Shown piece by piece: positions 35,488 to 43,416 of a DNA stretch of 64,000 nucleotides. The notes below the pieces were generated by a model. The model searched no databases. It worked only from the letters and a program-made list of their open reading frames with translations, and was not told the origin of the DNA. Location: positions 1-64,000 of the forward strand of contig UQKU01000001.1 of assembly GCA_900541675.1 (NCBI GenBank), read 5' to 3'. Source of the DNA: an uncultured Collinsella sp. (lineage in GTDB: Bacteria > Actinomycetota > Coriobacteriia > Coriobacteriales > Coriobacteriaceae). The translations under genes were made by a program, and so were the position numbers. Every line of letters begins with the position of its first letter. Within the stretch, counting starts at the first letter, position 1.

Positions 35488-36372
35488 TTACGAACGTTTG
35501 CCGGCAAAGCGCAGCGCCAGCGATTGCAGGCTGGTGGCGGCTAGGTTGTTGGTGCAGTCGGGGTCGCAGCCTTCCAGCCACACGTACACATCCACGCGCA
35601 CGGGCGTGCTACGGTCGGCGCCCTTGGCGGCGGCTGGCAGGCTGCAGATCTTGGTCGTAGCCTCCTTGAGGCCCACGATGCCGGTGTCTTCGTTGTAGTC
35701 GCAGAAGTTTGCGCTGGTCAGCTGGTCAAAATGGACAGTGGCGCCATCGGAGCGGCTGCTATCGAGCACCAGGTGGTTCTGCTCGCTTTCGCCGGCATCC
35801 TTGCCGTCGAACGTGTTGTAGCGCGCCTGGGGGTTGTGCTCGCCCGAGACCTCAAAGACGTACTGACCCGTAACGGTGTCGCCCTGCCCTGGAGCATAGG
35901 CGACCAGCCCCACGCGCAGGGCAGTGGAAATGGGGTTTGCCGGGTCCTGCTCGGTAAAGTCGATGCCCGACAGGTACACGTCGGTTGCGGCCGAGTTGGT
36001 GGCCAGGTACAGGGAGGTCTTGTAATAGTCGGAATGCCCGGCCGCGCCAAACATGTTGGCAAACAGCGAGTCCTGTGTGGTTCCACCGGTAAAGCCCGTT
36101 ACCTTTTGAAAGCCGTTGAGCACGTTGTCGGTCGAGACGGGATCGAGCAGGCCCGCAAAGCTCAGACCGGCGTTGGTCTTGTACTCGCCGTCGTATTCGT
36201 TGGAGATGAGGAAGGTTACGCCCGTGCCCGCGGCCATCTTGACGTCGGTGATATGGCGGTTGGCATTGTAGATGTACCAGGCATACGTTACGGCTCCGGC
36301 AGCAGCAAGGGCCACCAGCAACGTGGCGAGCATGCGATTGAACTGTTTTTGCAGCGAACGCGCGTCCGACAT
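35488..36372 (-). CDS. SipW-dependent exported protein 4, first gene of the surface operon
   Basis: 294 residues from MSDARSLQKQFNRML behind GGGGAGGGGC. The signal has GAVTYAWYIYNANRH (Tyr for the usual Phe). The C-terminal motif is VYVWLEGCDPDCTNNLA followed by SLALRFAGK. It is the first gene of the operon that runs to 27242. The 5' region to the tRNA-Val gene (36373-36544) has no obvious strong minus-strand promoter by eye. As first gene it is likely the most abundant component; this is inference. Confidence 0.78.
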   Translation of the reverse strand: MSDARSLQKQFNRMLATLLVALAAAGAVTYAWYIYNANRHITDVKMAAGTGVTFLISNEYDGEYKTNAGLSFAGLLDPVSTDNVLNGFQKVTGFTGGTTQDSLFANMFGAAGHSDYYKTSLYLATNSAATDVYLSGIDFTEQDPANPISTALRVGLVAYAPGQGDTVTGQYVFEVSGEHNPQARYNTFDGKDAGESEQNHLVLDSSRSDGATVHFDQLTSANFCDYNEDTGIVGLKEATTKICSLPAAAKGADRSTPVRVDVYVWLEGCDPDCTNNLAATSLQSLALRFAGKRS

Positions 36373-36544
36373 GCCCCTCCCCCAGATGCCGTGTTGTAAA
36401 CTGCCTGGACACCATTTGCCCATAATGGAGTTATTCTACGCGAATGTGCTGTTCGTCGGGGGTACAAACGCGACTTTCCGCGTGCTGTTCGCGCTACATC
36501 GGGGCGGATAGGGTCGCAAATCGCCGCTTTTTAAAAAATAGTTC

Positions 36545-36573
36545 TTGCCACTGGGCGGGAGCTCCGTTATATT
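36545..36573 (+). promoter_or_regulatory. Sigma-A promoter of tRNA-Val
   Basis: TTGCCA (36545-36550), a 17-base spacer and TATATT (36568-36573), 29 bases before the mature tRNA 5' end. Confidence 0.8.
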
Positions 36574-36602
36574 ATTCCCTGCGCACTCGCGCACCCTTGA
36601 TC

Positions 36603-36677
36603 GGGCGTTTAGCTCAGGGGGAGAGCGCTTCCCTGACACGGAAGAGGTCAGAAGTTCAAATCTTCTAACGCCCACCA
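36603..36677 (+). tRNA. tRNA-Val (anticodon GAC)
   Basis: 75 bases including an encoded CCA. The acceptor stem GGGCGTT pairs with AACGCCC, the D-loop holds AGCTCAGGGGGAGAG, the anticodon stem CTTCC/GGAAG surrounds loop CTGACAC (anticodon GAC) and the T arm is AGAAGTTCAAATCTTCT. It reads GUC and GUU valine codons. It borders the accessory patch that follows. Confidence 0.96.
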
Positions 36678-36685
36678 AATGTTCG

Positions 36686-36721
36686 CAGCTCAGAGGCTTC
36701 GCCTCTGAGCTGTTTTGTTTT
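36686..36721 (+). terminator. Rho-independent terminator of tRNA-Val
   Basis: CAGCTCAGAGGC and GCCTCTGAGCTG pair across TTC and are followed by TTTTGTTTT. Confidence 0.9.
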
Positions 36722-36962
36722 ACGCCGCCAAGCCAAAAGGGCGCCGCGGCACCCAAAGCCGCTTCGACAGCTCCAATAACCATCCCAGCCGAGGCCGATG
36801 CCGCCCCCGCACCTCTGGCAACCATTCCAACCGGGCCCCAAGCCGCCTCGATGCCGCCGCAGCAAACCCAACCAAGTCCACAGTCGCCCAAACAACCCCA
36901 GCGAGCGCCCCGATCGGGCCCGAATGGACCTCGATGCCACATCCGGACAACCTTCCTATAGT
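36722..36962. other. Gap after tRNA-Val with proline/alanine-coding flavour
   Basis: No convincing start or ribosome binding site. One plus-strand frame reads as a Pro/Ala/Gln-rich segment up to a stop near 36961, which could be the relic of a gene or chance in GC-rich DNA. I support no gene here. Confidence 0.3.
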
Positions 36963-37142
36963 CAGGTCTAATACTTTTCCGCGAAGTGAACGAGCTTATT
37001 TGGACCCCCAAAGCATGCACACTTTTTGAAGCCAAAACCGCAGGATTCCAATGTCAAAACCGCAGGAAATGAGCCGCCAAAAGTGTCGATGCTTCGGGGG
37101 TCCATTTTGACTCGTTCACTTCGCGGAAAAGTATTAGACCTG
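36963..37142. repeat. 180-bp palindromic element with 32-bp perfect terminal inverted repeats, copy 1
   Basis: The arms at 36963-36994 and 37111-37142 are perfectly complementary over 32 bases (starting CAGGTCTAATACTTTTCC). Further inside, GGACCCCC-AAGCAT-ACACTTTT pairs imperfectly with its inverse. The centre carries two direct copies of AAAACCGCAGGA. A second, more diverged copy is at 61366-61545. There is no coding capacity; it is MITE- or REPIN-like. It ends 37 bases beyond the end of the orphan gene at 37180-38283. Confidence 0.85.
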
Positions 37143-37179
37143 AAAATGAGGCCCCAAGCCCCACCCCCAGCAACCTCCC

Positions 37180-38283
37180 CTACCAATGTTGACGCGTCTC
37201 GATAACCGTTTGCCAAAGCTTAAACCGCTTTGTTTCGGCGTGCGCGAGGGCAAGATGTCGCTGCTCCTTGCTCATGGACTTGTTAAAGATGGGACGTTTG
37301 TTCCGATGTAACTTGCGCCGGACGCGTTCGCACAGGCGAACGAGCTTTTCGTAGTCGCTCGCCTGGTCAGTCGTCACCGTAAAGTACGCGACCCCATTGA
37401 GCATCTGCAGTTCATTGCGGCGCTCGGCATCCTTGTGGATTTTATCGCTTCCATCATGGATGGCGTCGCTGTCGTAATCGACCAGCGCGGTAAGCACCTC
37501 GGGCAGCAAGCCAGCCCTTACTTTATCCAGGCCCACCTCGGCTTTCGCCGTAAGCGTTATGTCGGGCGTGCGCTCCAACACGCGCAGTTTGCGGTTGTGC
37601 CCATCGTTGTAACCGTCGCGAATAAAGTACTTCTTGTTCAGCTCGGCCTTGCCCAGCGCAAGCCCGCCGTAATGCGCAGGCAGCGACATAAACATGCAAA
37701 GCCCCGACTCCCTTGGAGACCGTGAGCCCTCTTCCACGTACGGAAGCAACGCCTTCGCCTTGGCGGCACCTCTCACCTTTGACGCCCGATCAAGGTACGC
37801 CGCAATGAGCTCCTTGGTCGTGAGCTTTCCATCGCGCATGCCCGCATCCCTGCTGGTCACCCCGCCGGGAGCAAGGTTATCCAGCCGGTAGTCCGATGTC
37901 ATGGCATAGCCGGCATAGATGGCCTCCGCCGCATCGCCATCGTGCGCGGCCTGCAAAAACGCCAGCTCGGGAGAGCACACATACGCATCCAGGTCGCCCA
38001 TCCAGTGGCCCAGCGAGATAAACGAACCTGCCGGGAGCTCGTTGGTACACAGATGCGTTTTAACATGCTTGCTCCGCCGACGGTCGGCGCGCGACGGCAC
38101 CAGCAAATCCAGCGTTTCGATCCCCAGGTCATAGCGATCGATAACCTCCTGCGCTTCTTGATCCGAGAGCGCGCAGGCGCCCGCGATCGACACGACCTCT
38201 GGTTCCGAATCCCCAAAGCGCGGGTTCGGGATGTGCGCCAAGAGCGCCAGCGCAGCGTTATGTGAAACGATAAAGTACCCCAT
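37180..38283 (-). CDS. Orphan protein with C-terminal DUF559/Vsr-like region
   Basis: 367 residues from MGYFIVSHNAALALL; no clear ribosome binding site, and longer upstream frames look spurious. The N-terminal half shares HVKTHL-x(3)-ELPAGSF and V-x-SPELAFLQ with the orphan at 11104-12177. The C-terminal part reads TALVDYDSDAIHDGSDKIHKD-AERRNEL...GVAYFTVT, the [E/D]-x-D...H...D-x-x-R-x-x-x-L layout of DUF559/Vsr-type nucleases with Asp instead of Glu at the first position. A TTTGGTCAG-box repeat lies upstream and a 180-bp palindrome downstream. Function unknown; it belongs to what looks like a Coriobacterial paralogue family. Confidence 0.62.
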   Translation of the reverse strand: MGYFIVSHNAALALLAHIPNPRFGDSEPEVVSIAGACALSDQEAQEVIDRYDLGIETLDLLVPSRADRRRSKHVKTHLCTNELPAGSFISLGHWMGDLDAYVCSPELAFLQAAHDGDAAEAIYAGYAMTSDYRLDNLAPGGVTSRDAGMRDGKLTTKELIAAYLDRASKVRGAAKAKALLPYVEEGSRSPRESGLCMFMSLPAHYGGLALGKAELNKKYFIRDGYNDGHNRKLRVLERTPDITLTAKAEVGLDKVRAGLLPEVLTALVDYDSDAIHDGSDKIHKDAERRNELQMLNGVAYFTVTTDQASDYEKLVRLCERVRRKLHRNKRPIFNKSMSKEQRHLALAHAETKRFKLWQTVIETRQHW

Positions 38284-38405
38284 GGCGCGAAGATAGCACG
38301 CGCGTCGGCGGCGGCTCGATACCCTTGCGAGTTTTCGGCAAACGACCAGCAGTTTTTTGCCGCGGCGCAACCAAAGCGTTCATTCGTCGACGTCTAAATC
38401 CAAAT

Positions 38406-38478
38406 CCGTCAAGCTTTTGGTAAGGTTGCCACTCAACTGACCAAAAGCTGACCATTTGCTTGCCCATTTGCTTGACGG
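38406..38478. repeat. Inverted repeat with TTTGGTCAG boxes upstream of an orphan gene
   Basis: CCGTCAAGC (38406-38414) and GCTTGACGG (38470-38478) are perfect inverted ends; between them lie CTGACCAAAAGCTGACC and TTTTGGT. Related to 4528-4591 and 58741-58800. The rest of the 38284-38600 gap shows no gene. Confidence 0.6.
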
Positions 38479-38600
38479 CGCGCCCTCGCTAAAATGCTCC
38501 ACGACTTCTCGGGCGGTCGAAGTGCTCGTTTAGCGATCACGCACCCGCCGCTGGGGTATCCTTAGAGCACATGCACCGAAAGCCGCACAAAGGAGCCGCC

Positions 38601-39299
38601 ATGCGCACCGAGCTCGATGTTCCCTTTTCGCATAAAGACGAGGCCAAGGCCCTGGGCGCCAAGTGGGACCGGGTCAAGAAGATCTGGTACGTGCCCGATG
38701 GCGTCAACCCCGAGCCCTTTGCCGCGTGGCTGCCCGGCGTGGATCGCTCCGACCCCAGCGCGCCCTACATCTACCTGGTGCTGGGCAAGCGCGAATGCTG
38801 GAAGTGCCACGAGCAGACGACGGTCGCGGCCTTTGGCATTCCGTATCGGGTGGCCGAGAACTCGGGCAGCAAGACTGCGCCCAGTGCCGCGCCCGCCATG
38901 GATGACGCGGGCCACATCGCGATCGACACCGCCCGCGCCAACGCCATAGCCATCGTCCCCGCACTGGGCTGCGTGCCGGCCGAGATCCGCGACTACCTGC
39001 GCGAGCGCTGCGGCTACAAGCCCGTAACGTCGCGCACCACCAAGACCGTATCGCTCGCCAGCACCTGCACCGCCTGCGGCGCGCTGCAAGGCAGCCATTA
39101 CCTGTTCGAGGAGCCCGCGTCGCCGTTTGCGCTCACGGCCATCAACAAACTGCCCGCGCTGGAGTTCGTGCGCGTGGAAGTCGCCGGCGTCTATGGCATC
39201 CCTGCCAGCCAGAGCAACTATGACCAGGCGCTCTTCACCTGGGCACGCGACCACCACACCCAGTTCCATAAGCCCCTGTGCGAGGGGATCTACCTGTAG
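38601..39299 (+). CDS. DUF5710 domain-containing protein
   Basis: 232 residues from the ATG behind AAAGGAGCCGCC. The N-terminus LDVPFSHKDEAKALGAKWD then KKIWYVPDG is the DUF5710 module, often found attached to DNA-processing proteins. A possible zinc ribbon follows (ECWKCHEQTTV at about 63-73, and STCTACGALQGSHYLF at about 155-170, two CxxC pairs). The C-terminal part is a mixed domain with no family I recognise. It may bind or process nucleic acid; that is inferred only from domain company. It stands alone upstream of the ATPase gene. Confidence 0.72.
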   Translation: MRTELDVPFSHKDEAKALGAKWDRVKKIWYVPDGVNPEPFAAWLPGVDRSDPSAPYIYLVLGKRECWKCHEQTTVAAFGIPYRVAENSGSKTAPSAAPAMDDAGHIAIDTARANAIAIVPALGCVPAEIRDYLRERCGYKPVTSRTTKTVSLASTCTACGALQGSHYLFEEPASPFALTAINKLPALEFVRVEVAGVYGIPASQSNYDQALFTWARDHHTQFHKPLCEGIYL

Positions 39300-39306
39300 G
39301 GCAAAA

Positions 39307-39388
39307 CTCGAAAATCGAGCCCAGATATCCTCGGAAATCCAGTGCGAAAATCCTCGAAAATCGAGTATGATTATCCTCGAAAATCGAG
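39307..39388 (+). repeat. Four 23-bp-spaced CTCGAAAATCGAG palindromes upstream of a DUF4143-type ATPase gene
   Basis: The 13-bp palindrome CTCGAAAATCGAG is at 39307, 39353 and 39376, with a degenerate copy CTCGGAAATCCAG at 39330, i.e. exactly every 23 bases. The array ends 29 bases before the ATPase start. It looks like an operator or iteron array. Confidence 0.8.
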
Positions 39389-39417
39389 TATACGCAGGTA
39401 GTGAGGTTTATCAAATC

Positions 39418-40716
39418 ATGATTTCTTATGGTTCGGAACAGCCCAAATCATACCGTCCTCGCCTTTTGGACGAACGGCTGCAAACCCTGCTCCAGATTTT
39501 TGGTGCGGTCGAGATTCGGGGCACAAAGTGGTGCGGTAAATCATGGACCGCGCTCGCATTCGGTGAGAGCGTCGTTCATCTCGACGACCCAAACGTAAAG
39601 TTGTTGGTCGAAGCCGATCCTTCGCTCGCTCTTCAGGGCAATAAGCCGCACGTCATCGATGAGTGGCAAGAGACCCCAGCAACATGGGACGCCACACGCC
39701 GCGCCGTAGATGCATCCGGCGGCGAGAAGGGCCTCTTTATCCTCACCGGGTCGTCGACGCCGGCAAAAGACTCTGTCACCCACAGCGGCGCCGGTCGCAT
39801 AGCTCGTCTCGACATGAACACCATGACGCTTTGGGAACGAGGGCTTTCGACGGGATCCGTTTCGCTGAAAAACCTATTCGAAGGATCATTCGAAACTTCC
39901 GCCTATACAGGCTCGCTCCCCATGCTGGCCGACGCGATTTGTTGCGGGGGATGGCCGGCGCTTGTCGGGGCGAGCCCCCAGATGGCCGCAGAGGTCGTTG
40001 ACCAGTATCTCGATGCCATGTACGAAGTCAGCGTTCCGCAAAAAGGAGGCGTGGGGTCTACGGCGCGACACATCGTGTCCTCGCTCGCCCGCAACGTTGC
40101 GACCTCTGCTACGCTCAACACCATTGCGGCAGACGCCTCGTTGGGCGACAGCGATGCCCAGCCGGCAACTTCAACCGTGGCGTTTTACCTCGACATGTTG
40201 GAGAGCATGTATGCGATCGTAAATCTGCCCGGTTGGGATGCGCCCGTCCGCGCAAAGTCCCGCCTGCGCACCAAACCAAAGCGCTATTTTGCCGACCCTT
40301 CCATTCCCGCAGCCGCGCTTGGCATGAACCCCGAAAGGCTCCTTGCGGATGGCCAGACTTTTGGCCTGCTCTTTGAGTCTCTGTGCATTCACGATCTGAG
40401 CGTCTACACCTCGTGCCTGCCCGGTTCGCATCCGGGCTCGCTCCACTACTATGGCGACTCCGACGGGCTTGAGGTTGATGCCATCATCGAGCTGAACGAT
40501 GGCCGCTGGGCAGCGATAGAAATCAAGCTCGGCGAATCCAAGGTTAGCGACGGAATCCGCAACATCGAGCGTCTGCGCCGCAAGGTCGCTCTGAACCCTG
40601 CAGCGCGCAACCCCCAACCGGAGTTCTGCGCCGTCATCACCGCAACCTCGCCCTTCTGCCGCTACGATGCCGAGCACGACGTCTACGTGTTCCCCATTGG
40701 AGCGCTGCGAGCGTAG
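39418..40716 (+). CDS. AAA+ ATPase with DUF4143 C-terminal domain
   Basis: 432 residues from MISYGSEQPKSYRPRLLD. The N-terminal ATPase has a degenerate P-loop GTKWCGKSWTA (about 37-47), LLVEADPSLALQ, Walker B-like PHVIDEWQETP, sensor FILTGSSTP and arginine region TLWERG. The C-terminal DUF4143 part has PKRYFADPSIPAAALG and the PD-(D/E)XK-like end DGLEVDAIIELNDGRWAAIEIKLG. Such proteins are widespread, move horizontally and have no agreed role. The usual G-x-x-x-x-GKT is here GTKWCGKS, so nucleotide binding should still be possible. Four spaced palindromes lie just upstream. Confidence 0.88.
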   Translation: MISYGSEQPKSYRPRLLDERLQTLLQIFGAVEIRGTKWCGKSWTALAFGESVVHLDDPNVKLLVEADPSLALQGNKPHVIDEWQETPATWDATRRAVDASGGEKGLFILTGSSTPAKDSVTHSGAGRIARLDMNTMTLWERGLSTGSVSLKNLFEGSFETSAYTGSLPMLADAICCGGWPALVGASPQMAAEVVDQYLDAMYEVSVPQKGGVGSTARHIVSSLARNVATSATLNTIAADASLGDSDAQPATSTVAFYLDMLESMYAIVNLPGWDAPVRAKSRLRTKPKRYFADPSIPAAALGMNPERLLADGQTFGLLFESLCIHDLSVYTSCLPGSHPGSLHYYGDSDGLEVDAIIELNDGRWAAIEIKLGESKVSDGIRNIERLRRKVALNPAARNPQPEFCAVITATSPFCRYDAEHDVYVFPIGALRA

Positions 40717-40770
40717 GGCGGTGCTTCTCGACTCATTTGATTATCTTGACTGACAATTTGATCATCGAGG

Positions 40771-41052
40771 CTACGGCTCTGACTCGTCATAGGTAATGGC
40801 GCATTCGCAGGTTGGACATTGTTGAGGATAGACTGGAAGGCGCAGCCCTGTTCGAGCGCGTGAGTCGGCGGCGTGTTTGTCGCGGACGTCGATGAAGCTG
40901 ATGTCTAGGCATGGAAGGTCTGCGCCGCAGCTTGGGCACGGCAGACAGATTTGGCTGCAGGTGACCTCGACGAGCGGGAACAGGCTCCGGTCCATTAACG
41001 CTCGCGGTAGGTTTCCGTACACGCCTCGCGCGATATCGCTTCGCCATCCCAT
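40771..41052 (-). CDS. Small zinc-ribbon protein of unknown function
   Basis: 93 residues behind a strong GGGGAGACC site. Two cysteine pairs, CLPCPSCGADLPC (about 37-49) and CPTCECAITYD (about 79-89), suggest a zinc ribbon or CpXC-like fold. Nothing else is recognisable. It sits between the ATPase and the HNH gene, pointing away from the ATPase. No paralogue is seen in the window. Confidence 0.6.
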   Translation of the reverse strand: MGWRSDIARGVYGNLPRALMDRSLFPLVEVTCSQICLPCPSCGADLPCLDISFIDVRDKHAADSRARTGLRLPVYPQQCPTCECAITYDESEP

Positions 41053-41170
41053 GGTCTCCCCTTTCCCGTTTTAACCGTTGAGGAGAGGATGGCAGGATCG
41101 TGCAGCTCTCGATGCGGCGCAACGCGATCCGATCAATCGACATGATTAGACAACGATGGGCTGCACCCAA

Positions 41171-42253
41171 CTAATACGGAGCAACGGCCTCCGCATGACG
41201 TCGCGATTCCGAGAAATCGAACTCGGCGCGATGGGCCTCGAGGAATCGAGCGTTGGGGCGAAAGCGATGTTCGTCCGGCTCGCGCAATACCGAGCCCGCA
41301 AACGTCGCATAATCCGTATGCTGTAGAAGGTACGAACCGCAAAGTTGATAATCGCCGCGTACCAGCTCAAACGAAATCAGATGGGCATCGAACAGCGAAT
41401 GCAAATCGCGGCGCAGCAGAATACCGTTGCTGGCAGCCTGAGACTTGGGACCCGAGTAGTTCTCGATATGCGCAGCTTCGAGCGCTTCGTCGACATTGCA
41501 ACCCGAGACGGCGCATCGACCGGTATAAGCTTCAAAGAGCTGAGTGCGGAAACGCTGCTGACCGATTCGCTCGCGACGCAGCGCATAGCGAACCTTTTCG
41601 TCGTCGCTCGCCGGAGCGCCGGAAAACTCTGCCGCGACTGGGGCGTCCTTCATATAGCTCATATCGGGGTAGAAACGCGCATCGGGTCCACCTTTATGGA
41701 CAGGACCATGCAGTACAAACCAGCTGTTCTCCGGCTCATAGCGCTCAACGAACGCTAGGCCCAGCACCTTGTAGCCAGCACCCGTTACAAAGAACACACC
41801 AACGGGAACGCCGCACTCCATACAGTTGATCATCTTTTGGTTGTAATTCTGATTGCGCCCGCCTTCGGCCGTAGTACTTTGCGACGAATACTTGAACACC
41901 CATGTACCGTCCTCGAGATAGAGTGGCGGGACATCGGAATAGCCTCCGCCTGTAGAGCTATGCACCGAAAGCGCAAAGGTCCTTTCTACCGGATGCTTGA
42001 TGCGACCACGGCCCGGCCAGTAGATACCCGAATCGCGCGAGACGGGAAAGGGCTTTGAATCGATCATCAAGCGGTTGGAATATTGAGGGCTATCAGCGTT
42101 GGTGTGATGGGGAAGTTTCTCCCAAATCTCTCCGCGTTGCCCCTCGCGCAGGAACCACTCCCAGGCCTGGACATATTCAGACGGCACAAGGTTGCAAGCA
42201 CGGTTGAAACTCGGCCGAGCAATCAGCGGAACACTAGAAGCAATGCCGTCCAT
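41171..42253 (-). CDS. HNH endonuclease with N-terminal modification-reader-like domain
   Basis: 360 residues from MDGIASSVPLIARPSF behind GGAGGTTCCTT. Residues about 240-330 are the HNH part: QLFEAYTGRCAVSGCNVDEALEAAHI then SNGILLRRDLHSLFDAHLISF, with the His-Asn-His order. The region before (about 80-200, GGGYSDVPPLYLEDG, NYNQKMINCMECGVPVGVFF) resembles the PUA/SRA-like readers found in front of HNH domains in modification-dependent restriction enzymes. A stand-alone type IV-like restriction role is plausible but unproven. It is monocistronic within the accessory patch, with no methyltransferase nearby, which fits a modification-dependent enzyme. Confidence 0.75.
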   Translation of the reverse strand: MDGIASSVPLIARPSFNRACNLVPSEYVQAWEWFLREGQRGEIWEKLPHHTNADSPQYSNRLMIDSKPFPVSRDSGIYWPGRGRIKHPVERTFALSVHSSTGGGYSDVPPLYLEDGTWVFKYSSQSTTAEGGRNQNYNQKMINCMECGVPVGVFFVTGAGYKVLGLAFVERYEPENSWFVLHGPVHKGGPDARFYPDMSYMKDAPVAAEFSGAPASDDEKVRYALRRERIGQQRFRTQLFEAYTGRCAVSGCNVDEALEAAHIENYSGPKSQAASNGILLRRDLHSLFDAHLISFELVRGDYQLCGSYLLQHTDYATFAGSVLREPDEHRFRPNARFLEAHRAEFDFSESRRHAEAVAPY

Positions 42254-42341
42254 AAGGAACCTCCAGGAAGAACAGTTCCCCACATTATCGCCGAATTACG
42301 TAGGCTCATGTGCATCCGTTTTGCGCAAAGCCACCGCACAA

Positions 42342-42375
42342 GATAGGGGCCGCTTCGATTGAAGCGGCCCCTATC
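42342..42375 (-). terminator. Perfect 15-bp hairpin after the exported protein 5 gene
   Basis: GATAGGGGCCGCTTC and its exact complement flank a GATT loop; on the minus strand it is followed by TTGT. It lies 27 bases past the stop. Confidence 0.75.
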
Positions 42376-42401
42376 AGGCATATTAAGCTAATGGCTTAGC
42401 A

Positions 42402-43346
42402 CTACTTGGAATCAGGCACGATACCGACCAAGCTAACCGTTACATCGAAGGTTGGACTTCCTTCACCAACATCGAGACCAGACATGTTCTGGCAATCGCT
42501 GTCGGTGCCCTCCATCCAAATGACAACCTTGAAGTTCGTCCCGTTGTAACCAACGTGCGCGAGCATCTGAGCATCGCCCGTTGGCTTTACGTACGAGTCA
42601 CCGCTTCCAGTTGCGCCCCAGTTTTTACCGTTCTGGTCAATCATATTCCCACCGCACACATGGGCATAAGACGGCGCCATGGTCGCCGATAGACTGTCGG
42701 AATTCACGCAACTCCAACCTTCGGTAGCAGAAACATCGTTTCCCTTACCAGTCGGAAGGACCGGAGCGTAGACAACCTTGAGCTCATCGTTAATCAGCAG
42801 ACCTACGCGAAGGCTGCCTTTGATTTTGTTGAACCAATCCTCCGAAGCGCCTCTTGACGCGGTTACAACAACGGGCCCATTCGAGCTGCTATTATCCAGA
42901 TAGACGTCAGCCTCACCAGTCTGGTTAATCGTGTAGAGCGTATATTCCGCCATAGTATAGGCGTAATAAGTCTCTGAATCGCCCTCGAGCTCATAGCTGC
43001 CCTCAAGCTGTTTGGAAATCGTCGCCCTCTGATAACCGCTTACATCTGTACCGTTCCATGACTTTGGAACAAACCAGGAACTGGCATCGTTCGTCGAGGA
43101 CGGACTGATTTCATGACCACGGCTTGCAGCGGTCGTCTGATGATCGCTGCCGTCATGAATGACGTCTTTACCGGGCGCAATCTGGAGGACCATTCCGTTT
43201 GCCTGGGCGCTAACGGTACTCGTGGTGCCATCAACTTCTGTATTGGAGACGAACCAAGCGTACGTCGCAGAACCGAGTGCAACCGCCGCCATAACGACAG
43301 ACAAGGCTGCGATTGCAAGCTGCTTTTTCATCTGTTTAACGCTCAA
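42402..43346 (-). CDS. SipW-dependent exported protein 5
   Basis: 314 residues from a TTG start (SVKQMKKQLAIAAL) with AGGAGG seven bases upstream. The signal region ends in ALGSATYAWFVSNTEVD, the clearest TasA/CalY-like version in the window. The mature part is Ser/Thr/Asn/Asp-rich, and the C-terminal motif is VVIWMEGTDSDCQNMSG followed by FDVTVSLVG. It sits 70 bases after the stop of the related gene at 43417 with a terminator between them. No signal peptidase gene is adjacent, so it would depend on those at 27.2-32.7 kb or elsewhere. Confidence 0.82.
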   Translation of the reverse strand: MSVKQMKKQLAIAALSVVMAAVALGSATYAWFVSNTEVDGTTSTVSAQANGMVLQIAPGKDVIHDGSDHQTTAASRGHEISPSSTNDASSWFVPKSWNGTDVSGYQRATISKQLEGSYELEGDSETYYAYTMAEYTLYTINQTGEADVYLDNSSSNGPVVVTASRGASEDWFNKIKGSLRVGLLINDELKVVYAPVLPTGKGNDVSATEGWSCVNSDSLSATMAPSYAHVCGGNMIDQNGKNWGATGSGDSYVKPTGDAQMLAHVGYNGTNFKVVIWMEGTDSDCQNMSGLDVGEGSPTFDVTVSLVGIVPDSK

Positions 43347-43365
43347 CGGAAATCCTCCTCTCTAA

Positions 43366-43398
43366 AGAAAAAGGCGGGGGACACCTCTCCCCCGCCTT
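43366..43398 (-). terminator. Intrinsic terminator between exported proteins 6 and 5
   Basis: On the minus strand AAGGCGGGGG pairs with CCCCCGCCTT and is followed by TTTTCTTT, directly before the AGGAGG of the next gene. It would limit read-through into exported protein 5. Confidence 0.8.
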
Positions 43399-43416
43399 GC
43401 TTAGCCGCTTATCCCG

